From Oscillospiraceae bacterium (GTDB taxonomy: Bacteria > Bacillota > Clostridia > Oscillospirales > Ruminococcaceae), in NCBI GenBank assembly GCA_020024175.1, contig JAHHUB010000087.1, positions 1 to 7,301 on the forward strand: a stretch of DNA of 7,301 nucleotides. The letters are read 5' to 3'. Made by a program: the position numbers and the translations under genes. Below the pieces are notes generated by a model, which was given only the letters and a program-made list of their open reading frames with translations, made no database searches and was not told where the DNA came from. Each line of letters begins with the position of its first letter. Position 1 is the stretch's first letter. Of this stretch, positions 1-5,467 are shown one piece after another.

Positions 1-152
1 GCGGTATCCGCATCCCGAGCCAGGAACACTCGGTCCACACCGCCGCGATTCAGTGCTTTGCGCAGCTGCTTCGCTCCGACGATAAATGAATGGTCACCGG
101 GCTTCTGCTGGCCATCGGCGACCAGAGAACCCCTTTTAATAAGAGTATCCAT
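1..152 (-). CDS. L7Ae/L30e-family ribosomal-like RNA-binding protein, 5' part only
   Basis: The first 50 codons of a gene that runs off the left edge of the window. The translation from the ATG at 152 contains IVGAKQLRKALNRGGV at residues 24-39, then VFLARDAD. This is the usual N-terminal core of small L7Ae/L30e/Gadd45-type proteins such as Bacillus YbxF/RplGB, which bind kink-turn RNA and are about 80-110 residues long. Family members often sit beside ribosomal or RNA polymerase genes, but no such neighbour is visible here. The start is uncertain. The ATG lies only 10 nt after a perfect -10 box, so the mRNA would be nearly leaderless. An AAAAGGGG stretch inside the frame (137-130) could instead serve an internal start at the CTG at 125. 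Codons are GC-rich (CTG, CAG, CGC, GCG; about 57% GC), unlike the genes right of 690. The family call is from memory of the motif, not a search. Confidence 0.72.
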   Translation of the reverse strand, partial: MDTLIKRGSLVADGQQKPGDHSFIVGAKQLRKALNRGGVDRVFLARDADT

Positions 153-162
153 ACGAAACATT

Positions 163-190
163 ATTATACGCTTATTCACGCAAAAGTCAA
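163..190 (-). promoter_or_regulatory. sigma-A type promoter for the L7Ae-like gene
   Basis: On the minus strand, TTGACT (190-185) and TATAAT (168-163) are separated by 16 bp. Both boxes are near or at consensus. The expected transcription start is about 156-157, only about 5 nt before the ATG at 152. The core GCGTATAATAA is shared with the tRNA-Gln promoter further right. Confidence 0.75.
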
Positions 191-243
191 CATTTTTTCA
201 TCCAAAAAATCCTTCATTTTTTCCTGCATCCCTTTGTCATAAT

Positions 244-327
244 TCACAACCGCTTAACCAGCCGTGAATTCCGAGAAAGCTTAAGCCCATGCAGCAGCTT
301 GTCATACTGCAGCCTCTGTTTTTTCAA
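244..327 (-). CDS. possible 27-residue basic small ORF, or remnant of a broken gene
   Basis: A TTG codon at 327 is preceded by GGAGG (337-333) with a 5-nt spacer and opens a 27-codon frame ending in TGA at 244. The product begins MKKQRLQYDKLLHGL and is rich in Lys and Arg. It lies between the tRNA terminator and the L7Ae promoter, and no convincing promoter of its own is seen. Coding-like sequence without a stop continues in another frame down to a TGA at 176-178, containing MQEKMKDFLDEK. The whole stretch from 330 to 176 might therefore be one gene with a frameshift. I recognise no family. The frame is short enough to arise by chance, so this is a tentative entry. The rest of 191-353 shows nothing else. 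Confidence 0.22.
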   Translation of the reverse strand: MKKQRLQYDKLLHGLKLSRNSRLVKRL

Positions 328-353
328 AGCAGCCTCCGCAGCATTTTATATGC

Positions 354-384
354 AAAAAGACCATCCTGAACGGATGGTCTTTTT
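354..384 (-). terminator. intrinsic terminator after tRNA-Gln
   Basis: A near-perfect hairpin with arms AGACCATCC (358-366) and GGATGGTCT (372-380) and a 5-nt loop. It is flanked by A's on one side and T's on the other, so it can work in both directions. It begins 2 nt beyond the encoded CCA end of the tRNA and is the natural terminator for that transcript. It would also separate the tRNA unit from the L7Ae unit. Confidence 0.88.
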
Positions 385-385
385 G

Positions 386-459
386 TGGCAGAGGATGAGG
401 GATTCGAACCCCCGCGAACGGAGTCAGAGTCCGGTGTGCTACCGTTACACTAATCCTCT
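386..459 (-). tRNA. tRNA-Gln, anticodon CUG
   Basis: A complete 74-nt tRNA on the minus strand with an encoded CCA. The acceptor stem AGAGGAT/ATCCTCT pairs over all 7 bp, followed by discriminator G and CCA (388-386). The D arm reads GTGTAACGGTAGCAC. The anticodon loop is CTCTGAC, with anticodon CTG at plus-strand 425-427, which decodes CAG as glutamine. The T arm has a 5-bp stem with one G-U pair around the canonical TTCGAAT loop. The outermost anticodon-stem pair is a C-U mismatch; the rest is regular. It is transcribed alone, from the promoter at 496-523 to the terminator at 354-384. A dedicated CUG isoacceptor suits the CAG-using genes on this side of the window better than the AT-rich genes to the right. 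Confidence 0.95.
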
Positions 460-495
460 ATCAATTCCGCCGCCGCACCAGCAGCAACATGACTT

Positions 496-523
496 ATTAT
501 ACGCACATTTCTCTAAATGTCAA
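496..523 (-). promoter_or_regulatory. consensus sigma-A promoter for tRNA-Gln
   Basis: TTGACA (523-518) and TATAAT (501-496) on the minus strand, both exact consensus, with a 16-bp spacer. The predicted start near 489 leaves a leader of about 30 nt before the tRNA 5' end at 459. The rest of 460-575 shows no other feature. Confidence 0.88.
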
Positions 524-575
524 GCACTTTTTTCAAATTTCAAAAAAATATTTTACGATCCACAAAAACCAGCCT

Positions 576-692
576 TCACGCAGATTCCCACGGAAACGGA
601 TCATCCTTCAAAACATGCTCTTTCATATATCGAAAAGTCGCATCTTCCCCCTCATCTCGGAGCATTTCCAACAAAAATCCCAACTGTTTTTT
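576..692 (-). pseudogene. possible C-terminal remnant of an unrecognised gene, cut at ~690
   Basis: An open minus-strand frame of about 38 codons ending at TGA (578-576). The readable part includes LEMLRDEGEDATFRYM and ends in KDDPFPWESA. It uses GC-richer codons (CGA, GGG, GCG, CCG, GAG), like the L7Ae gene and unlike the hydrogenase next to it. There is no plausible ribosome binding site or start. In frame, the sequence runs into the T7 tract at 687-693 and reaches a stop within the hydrogenase 3' end. The simplest reading is the tail of a larger gene whose upstream part is missing because the sequence joins something else here. The family is unknown. The length alone could be chance; the composition and position are what make it suspicious. 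Confidence 0.4.
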
Positions 693-2137
693 TAAGCATT
701 AATTGTATCTGTAATTGTATTTATGGATTCTTTTATGGTTTTGTCAGTGGCTTTCTTTCCAAAGGTGTCCACACTCATTCTGTCCTTACTGGGTTCATGA
801 GTTAGGCATCCTGCCCCTCCTATACATCCACCCTGGCAAGCCATACCCTCAATGAAGTTTTCTTTCAATACATTTTTTGAGGCTTTCAGCAAAGCAATTT
901 TACAGTCATCAAGTCCATTGCAGACAGCGGATCTTACTTGGAATTCATCGGCAGATATGCCCTGTTCCTTGACAGCTTGGGACACAGCCTCTGAAAGTCC
1001 TCCGCTTCTTGCAAAAATTCTTCCGAAATATGAAGCATCATCAAGCTCGCTTTCCGGCAGATCAAAAAGTTTTATTTCCAAACTGTCAATAAGTGCCTGT
1101 AATTCCTCAAAAGTAAGCACACAGTCCACAAGTTTTCTTACACTGTCTTTTTGTCTTTCAGCTTTTTTAGCTGTACAGGGACCTATAAATATAACTTTTG
1201 CCATTGGGTCATGTTCTTTGATGTATTTTCCGATTTCAGCCATGGGAGAAAGGTTGTGAGAAACATTTTCTTTAAGCTGTGGAAAAAACTTTTCAACATA
1301 TTCCACAAAAGCGGGACAACATGAACTTGTAAGAAAACCTTTTTCCATAAGTTCACGGCTTTCCTTATCTGCTACTAAATCAGCACCTAAAGCGGCTTCA
1401 ACCACTTTATAAAAACCAAGCTGTTTAAGTCCTGTAACCATTTGTCCTATTGTTGCATATTTAAACTGAGTAGCTATAGAAGGAGCTACAACAGCATAAA
1501 TATGGTTTTTTGTGTTATTTTCACTGCTTTTTATCATATAAATAGCATCAAGAATAAAGCTCTTGTCAACTATTGCACCAAATGGGCACTGATAAACGCA
1601 GGCACCACAGGAAATACATTTTGAATGGTCAATTTCCGCACTTTTATCGGGACCCATGTGAATAGCATCTACTTTGCAGGCTTTTTCGCATGGTCTTTTT
1701 TTGGATATAATTGCTCCATAAGGACAAACACTGGCACATTTTCCGCACTGAACACATTTATCAGGGTCAATTTTAGCATGATGTTCAACAAATGAAATAG
1801 CTTCTTTTGGGCAGTTTTCCATACATCTTCTGGCAATACATCCCCGGCAAAGATCTGTTACTTCATAGGAGCTGACAGGACATTCGTCACAGGCTATGGG
1901 AAGTACATTGATAATGCTGTTTTCCCATCTGTCACTTCCGCAGACTAGATTTATTCTTTCTTCTACTATGGCTCTTTCTTTGTAAATACAACAACGCATT
2001 GTAGCTTCTTTGCTGTCTACAATTTCTCTGGGAATATCATAATATACTTTTTCCAAATTGTTGTTAAAAGCGTGTTTGGCTATGGATTTATTTACTCTGT
2101 ATTTCAGTAATTGTACCTGTGTGTCGAAAATTCTCAT
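692..2137 (-). CDS. monomeric [FeFe] hydrogenase, group B type
   Basis: A 481-residue cytoplasmic iron hydrogenase that interconverts protons and H2, probably with ferredoxin as electron partner. The N-terminal half carries iron-sulfur motifs: an early CDEC (83-86), a CxxC-x4-C-x3-CP site (C97, C100, C105, C109), and two classical CxxCxxCxxxCP sites (C128-C138 and C174-C184). An extra C150/C154 pair lies between them. The H-cluster domain shows TSSCCP (270-275), GPCTAKK (320-326) and MACQGGCIGG (432-441). C274, C321, C434 and C438 match the four H-cluster ligands known from clostridial enzymes. The TSSCCP form and the N-terminal Cys arrangement fit group B rather than the classical group A enzymes; this assignment is from memory. 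I chose the ATG at 2137 because AAGGAG (2151-2146) lies 8 nt upstream; an ATG 24 nt earlier has no such site. The gene is transcribed alone. No HydE/F/G maturase lies in the window, and no terminator is seen after the stop. Confidence 0.93.
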   Translation of the reverse strand: MRIFDTQVQLLKYRVNKSIAKHAFNNNLEKVYYDIPREIVDSKEATMRCCIYKERAIVEERINLVCGSDRWENSIINVLPIACDECPVSSYEVTDLCRGCIARRCMENCPKEAISFVEHHAKIDPDKCVQCGKCASVCPYGAIISKKRPCEKACKVDAIHMGPDKSAEIDHSKCISCGACVYQCPFGAIVDKSFILDAIYMIKSSENNTKNHIYAVVAPSIATQFKYATIGQMVTGLKQLGFYKVVEAALGADLVADKESRELMEKGFLTSSCCPAFVEYVEKFFPQLKENVSHNLSPMAEIGKYIKEHDPMAKVIFIGPCTAKKAERQKDSVRKLVDCVLTFEELQALIDSLEIKLFDLPESELDDASYFGRIFARSGGLSEAVSQAVKEQGISADEFQVRSAVCNGLDDCKIALLKASKNVLKENFIEGMACQGGCIGGAGCLTHEPSKDRMSVDTFGKKATDKTIKESINTITDTINA

Positions 2138-2168
2138 CCTAGTTTCTCCTTTTTTTATCAATGTAACA

Positions 2169-2197
2169 ATTATATCTTATATAATCAAAACATTCAA
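2169..2197 (-). promoter_or_regulatory. promoter of the hydrogenase gene
   Basis: TTGAAT (2197-2192), a 17-bp spacer and TATAAT (2174-2169) on the minus strand, with an expected start near 2162 and a leader of about 25 nt. The boxes and spacing are identical to those of the promoter before the CLC gene. I found no clear palindromic operator overlapping it. Confidence 0.75.
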
Positions 2198-2312
2198 CCA
2201 AATAAGTCATATATATAAATCATACAGCCATAACTTTTTTATATAGTGATACAACAGTTTTTAGTTAAGTTATTACATATCCAAAACTGAAAATTAAACC
2301 TGTTTTATAACT

Positions 2313-2335
2313 AAAAAACATTTTTATGATGTTTT
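2313..2335 (-). terminator. weak AT-rich terminator after the CLC gene
   Basis: Directly after the CLC stop codon the minus-strand RNA can fold AAAACAU (2335-2329) with AUGUUUU (2321-2315) around a 7-nt loop, ending in a U run to 2313. The stem is all A-U except one pair, so it may be leaky. The hydrogenase has its own promoter downstream, so read-through would only supplement it. Confidence 0.45.
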
Positions 2336-3590
2336 AATGTATTTTTCTGTCAATAAACATAGGCTTGGTTTTGGAATAAACAATTTTTTGTTCTTTATAC
2401 AGTCCTGTATATCCTGAAAGCATAAAACTTGTTGCACAGCTTATTGCGAAAAAAATCATTCCTTTTCCGCCGAAAAGTTCCATTGCCAAAAACATTGATG
2501 CCAAAGGGCAGTTGGTAACACCACAGAAAATAGCTACCATTCCCACTGCAGCACCAAATCCCGGATCAATTCCCAAAATTGATGCACAGAAACATCCAAA
2601 AGTTGACCCTATAAAAAATGTAGGAACAATTTCACCGCCCTTATAGCCTGTACCCAAAGTTATGGCAGTCATAATAATTTTTATAAGAAAAGCCATGGGA
2701 TGTGCTTCACCATTGACAGCTCTTTCAATAACAAACATACCTGCTCCGTTATAATCCCTTGTACCCAACAAAAGTGTAGCCAAAATCACAATAATACCGC
2801 CTATAAAAGCTCTCAGCATACTGTTGGGAATTTTTTTGAATAATTTCCCTGCAAAAGTCAGTGCTAAACAAAATAAAATACTGATTGCAGCAGAAAGTGC
2901 TGACAAAATTATTATTTTAACTATATTTACGGGTGTAACTTCCGGGATAACAGATAATTCAAATGCAGTAGGGGTAATTTTCATAAGCTGAGATGTAAAA
3001 AATCCGGTAATAGCAGAAATCATACAAGGTACAAGTGAAGAATAGTGCATAATTCCCACTTCAATAAGTTCAATGGAAAAAATCGCCGCTGTAATAGGCG
3101 TGCCGAAAAGTGCGGAAAAAGATGCACTCATTCCACACATAATAATTATTTTTATATCATTTTTATCAAGTTTAAGAAGTTTTCCTATGTAAGCACCTAT
3201 ACTGCTTCCAAGCTGTAAAGCTGCCCCTTCCCGTCCAGAAGAACCGCCTGTGGCATGGGTGAGGACTGAACTTATATAAATAAGTGGTGCTGTTCTGAGT
3301 TTTATATCTTTATCCTCACGAATGGATAATATAGCTGAGTTTGTGCCTATGTCATTTTCCATATCACTGCATTTATACATAGCAGCAATAACAATACCAG
3401 CCAAAGGCATCAAATAAAGTATAAAGTCGTATTTTGAAAACAAGGTGGCTCCAATATCCACTGCATGATGGAAACTGGATGCCACAACTCCCAACACAAT
3501 CCCAACCAAAATACCTATCAGCGACCATTTTCCGTAAGTTAAAAGTGGCTCTGTTTTTGAAGAAATTTTCTCTGATTTTTGGGTTTTCAT
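2334..3590 (-). CDS. CLC-family anion/proton antiporter, probably fluoride type (CLC-F)
   Basis: A 418-residue polytopic membrane protein of the CLC family with no C-terminal CBS domains. Visible hallmarks are GREGAALQLG at 119-128, with E121 in the gating-glutamate position; FGTPITAAIFSIE at 162-174; GGEIVPTFFIG at 318-328; and a hydrophobic helix pair around NCPLASMFLAMEL (360-372). The chloride-selective GSGIP signature is absent; the matching segment reads IGTNSAIL (81-88). GREG with a GGE-V/I-x-P-x-FFIG filter region and no GSGIP is what I recall for the CLC-F clade, which exports fluoride in exchange for protons. A chloride transporter or a channel of related type remains possible. The ATG at 3590 was chosen because AAGGAGG stands 5 nt upstream; an ATG 24 nt earlier has no such site. 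It is transcribed alone and divergently from the repressor operon. No fluoride riboswitch is seen in its leader, which is short and AT-rich. Confidence 0.88.
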   Translation of the reverse strand: MKTQKSEKISSKTEPLLTYGKWSLIGILVGIVLGVVASSFHHAVDIGATLFSKYDFILYLMPLAGIVIAAMYKCSDMENDIGTNSAILSIREDKDIKLRTAPLIYISSVLTHATGGSSGREGAALQLGSSIGAYIGKLLKLDKNDIKIIIMCGMSASFSALFGTPITAAIFSIELIEVGIMHYSSLVPCMISAITGFFTSQLMKITPTAFELSVIPEVTPVNIVKIIILSALSAAISILFCLALTFAGKLFKKIPNSMLRAFIGGIIVILATLLLGTRDYNGAGMFVIERAVNGEAHPMAFLIKIIMTAITLGTGYKGGEIVPTFFIGSTFGCFCASILGIDPGFGAAVGMVAIFCGVTNCPLASMFLAMELFGGKGMIFFAISCATSFMLSGYTGLYKEQKIVYSKTKPMFIDRKIH

Positions 3591-3635
3591 AATATCCTCC
3601 TTATATCCTAACACATCAAATAATTATATATGTAT

Positions 3636-3664
3636 ATTATAACTGATAAAAAAAATAAATTCAA
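3636..3664 (-). promoter_or_regulatory. promoter of the CLC gene
   Basis: TTGAAT (3664-3659), a 17-bp spacer and TATAAT (3641-3636) on the minus strand. The predicted start is near 3629, giving a leader of about 39 nt that ends in the AAGGAGG site. A second TATAAT at 3628-3623 lacks a good -35 box. Confidence 0.7.
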
Positions 3665-3800
3665 TTAAAAATCCTTTGCTTTAACATTTTTATTTATAAT
3701 ATATTAAGAAAAAACAAAAGTAATATAACTATTATATGTTATATAATTTTATATAATTTGTATAAAAATAAAAATATTTTATCTTTTTTTATTAAAATGC
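3665..3800. other. very AT-rich stretch between divergent promoters
   Basis: No gene is seen here in either strand. The stretch is almost entirely A and T and contains a perfect tandem 10-mer, TATATAATTT, at 3740-3749 and 3750-3759. It probably acts as flexible or easily melted spacer between the CLC promoter and the repressor promoter. Upstream promoter activation is possible but not shown by the sequence. Confidence 0.5.
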
Positions 3801-3829
3801 TGGACTTATTTCACAAGATATAGTATAAC
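3801..3829 (+). promoter_or_regulatory. candidate promoter of the repressor-PPDK operon
   Basis: TGGACT (3801-3806), a 17-bp spacer and TATAAC (3824-3829), 9 of 12 consensus bases. It would give a leader of about 110 nt. A competing candidate is TTAATA (3859-3864) with TATAAT (3882-3887), also 17 bp apart. I prefer the first because one arm of the inverted repeat pair lies in its spacer, but the choice is open. Confidence 0.4.
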
Positions 3830-3923
3830 ATAATTGTAATTGATTTTATATTATAGCATTAATACATAAATAAGACTTTTTTATAATTTTTATAATATAT
3901 TTAAAAATCTTATTTTGTGAAAT
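3808..3923. promoter_or_regulatory. candidate operator pair: 13-bp inverted repeats 103 bp apart
   Basis: ATTTCACAAGATA (3808-3820) recurs in inverted orientation as TATTTTGTGAAAT (3911-3923), with 12 of 13 bases matching. The centres are 103 bp apart, close to ten helical turns. The first arm falls between the -35 and -10 boxes of the candidate promoter, and the second ends just before the ribosome binding site. This is the layout expected for repression by a dimer binding two sites, and the CcpN-like repressor encoded directly downstream is the obvious candidate. The TTGTGAAA core also resembles a Rex half-site. Confidence 0.45.
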
Positions 3924-3930
3924 TTGCAAA

Positions 3931-3937
3931 AAGGAGG
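3931..3937 (+). promoter_or_regulatory. ribosome binding site that fixes the AUC start of the repressor
   Basis: AAGGAGG at 3931-3937 is a full-strength Shine-Dalgarno sequence. No ATG, GTG or TTG lies in the repressor frame at a workable distance; the nearest TTG (3939) is out of frame and only 1 nt away. The in-frame ATC at 3946 is 8 nt downstream and matches the family's N-terminus. Confidence 0.7.
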
Positions 3938-3945
3938 GTTGCACC

Positions 3946-4599
3946 ATCTTACTTTCAGAAAGACAAAACAGCATTATTGAGATTATTAAAACCTGCGGAC
4001 CTATCACAGCTGATAAAATTTCCGAAAAATTTTCTCTGTCAAAAGCCACTTTAAGACCTGACCTGGCTATATTGAAAAGGGCAGGATATATTTCCGCCAA
4101 GCCCAAAGTCGGATATTACTATTTGCAAAACCACGAAACCGTAAACGCCAGACCAAACCCAAAAGCTGAAGCGGGAAAATGCTTTTCCAGAATGCTTGTT
4201 CATGATTGGATGGGGGTACCTTCAGTTATACCTCCCACTGTTTCGGCTTTTGATGCCAGCGCTGAACTTTTTATGCGTGATGTGGGCAGTCTTTTCATAT
4301 CCAGCGAATCCGAGGGACTTGTGGGAGTAGTTTCCAGAAAAGACCTGCTGAGAATAGCTATAAGCGGTTCAGATATGAAAGCCATTCCCATTACCATGGT
4401 TATGTCAAGAACCCCTAACCTAGTTTTCATCTATGATAACGAATCCCTTTTTCACGCTGCAAAGCTTATGAAAATGCATGAAATAGATTCACTTCCTGTA
4501 GTGGAAAGAGTTGAAAACAACGGAAAACATATACTTAAAGTAATTGGAAGAATTACCAAAACTACAATAGTAAAAGCCTTGGTAAGCCTGGGCGAATAG
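3946..4599 (+). CDS. ccpN: CcpN-like transcriptional repressor (HTH plus two CBS domains)
   Basis: A 217-residue regulator of the CcpN/YqzB family, which in Bacillus represses gluconeogenic genes and senses adenine nucleotides through its CBS domains. Residues 1-62 form the winged helix: SERQNSIIEIIK (4-15), the recognition region with ATLRPDLAIL (34-43), and AKPKVGYYY near the end of the wing. Two CBS domains follow at about 85-140 and 147-215. The start is unusual: the frame can be traced back to ATC at 3946 behind AAGGAGG, giving (M)LLSERQ, as expected for the family. The first standard start in frame is the TTG at 4072, which would cut off the DNA-binding helix. There is no stop or frameshift in between. 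It leads an operon with the PPDK regulatory protein and PPDK, and the inverted repeat pair upstream suggests autoregulation. Its targets here are inferred, not shown. Confidence 0.88.
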   Translation: MLLSERQNSIIEIIKTCGPITADKISEKFSLSKATLRPDLAILKRAGYISAKPKVGYYYLQNHETVNARPNPKAEAGKCFSRMLVHDWMGVPSVIPPTVSAFDASAELFMRDVGSLFISSESEGLVGVVSRKDLLRIAISGSDMKAIPITMVMSRTPNLVFIYDNESLFHAAKLMKMHEIDSLPVVERVENNGKHILKVIGRITKTTIVKALVSLGE

Positions 4600-4609
4600 G
4601 AGAAAACAC

Positions 4610-5425
4610 ATGATAGTATACGTATTATCTGATTCAATAGGAGAAACCGGAATGACTTTGGCCCGTTCTGTTATAAGTCAGTTCAGTTTTCCGAATTTGG
4701 AAATGAAACGCTTCCCGTTCATAAGCAATGAACAAACCATTAAATATAATATTGATATGCTGTATGAAGAACAAGACCCCATGAAACTCATAATTTACAC
4801 CTTGGTTTCACCTAAACTTTGCGATTATACAGCAAGATATGCTCAAAGTCTGAATATCTGTGCTTTGGATGCACTGAGCCCTTATATAAAGAAGGTAAAA
4901 GATAATTTTCACTTGGAACCTGCTATGAAACCCGGTATATCCCACCTTATGGATATGTCTTATAACAAGCGTGTAGAAGCTATCGAATTTGCAACAAAAT
5001 ATGATGATGGCAAAGACAGCAGCGGTATTTTTGAAGCTGATATTGTATTAATCGGTATTTCAAGAACTTCCAAAACACCTATTTGTATGTATCTTGCCTA
5101 TCAGTCCATAAAAGCTGCCAATATTCCATTGGTAATGGATGTAGAGCCTCCTGAAGACATATATAAACTTCCGCGATTTAAAGTAATCGGTCTTACCATA
5201 AAACCTGAAACACTACAGACAATAAGAAAAAACCGTCTTCGTGAACTGGGTGTAAGTTCTGATGCAAATTATGCTACTATGGACAGAATACTCAAAGAAG
5301 CAGAATTTGCAGAAAGAATTATGAAAAAAATCGGTTGTCCGATTATAGATGTTTCCAACAAAGCTATTGAAGAAACATCAGGTAAAATCATGGAAATTAT
5401 TCAAAAAAGTCAAATTTTAAGATAA
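4610..5425 (+). CDS. PPDK regulatory protein (bifunctional kinase/pyrophosphorylase, DUF299)
   Basis: A 271-residue cytoplasmic enzyme of the DUF299/PDRP family (YqfL in Bacillus, PpsR in enterics). Family members inactivate PPDK or PEP synthase by ADP-dependent phosphorylation of a threonine two residues before the catalytic histidine, and reactivate it by phosphate-dependent removal that releases pyrophosphate. The family opening is clear (VYVLSDSIGETG, 3-14). The P-loop-like nucleotide site GISRTSKTP lies at 149-157, followed by MYLAYQSIKAANIPLV. The C-terminal third carries GLTIKPETLQTIRKNRL, also typical. The length is normal. It starts 10 nt after the repressor stop, with an AGGAG that overlaps that stop, so translation is probably coupled. 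The gene for its presumed substrate follows 42 nt downstream. PPDK rather than PEP synthase is the substrate by context. In Bacillus this protein is also linked to CcpN activity, which fits the pairing here. Confidence 0.93.
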   Translation: MIVYVLSDSIGETGMTLARSVISQFSFPNLEMKRFPFISNEQTIKYNIDMLYEEQDPMKLIIYTLVSPKLCDYTARYAQSLNICALDALSPYIKKVKDNFHLEPAMKPGISHLMDMSYNKRVEAIEFATKYDDGKDSSGIFEADIVLIGISRTSKTPICMYLAYQSIKAANIPLVMDVEPPEDIYKLPRFKVIGLTIKPETLQTIRKNRLRELGVSSDANYATMDRILKEAEFAERIMKKIGCPIIDVSNKAIEETSGKIMEIIQKSQILR

Positions 5426-5467
5426 TTAATAATTTAATTTCAAAACAAGAAAGAGAGTTGGTCTAAA

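Noticed and set aside
299..805. 168-codon plus-strand open frame across the tRNA and the 690 break
   Set aside because: It runs antisense through a clear tRNA gene and the hydrogenase end, has no ribosome site, and its product has no family character.
2140..2175. Rex- or FNR-like operator near the hydrogenase start (TTGTTAC, TTGAT)
   Set aside because: The halves do not form the required palindrome with correct spacing; a single half-site is expected by chance in AT-rich DNA.
3591..3720. Fluoride riboswitch before the CLC gene
   Set aside because: The leader and upstream region lack the GC-rich paired elements and conserved bases of that riboswitch.
3665..3800. Origin or iteron-like array suggested by AT-rich repeats
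   Set aside because: Only two adjacent copies of a 10-mer in low-complexity DNA, with no DnaA-box cluster or replication gene nearby.
3846..4106. 86-codon minus-strand frame overlapping the repressor start
   Set aside because: It is antisense to the family-consistent HTH coding region and has no ribosome site; an AT-rich shadow frame.
4072..4599. Repressor start at the TTG at 4072
   Set aside because: It would remove the helix-turn-helix region that reads cleanly upstream in the same frame behind AAGGAGG.
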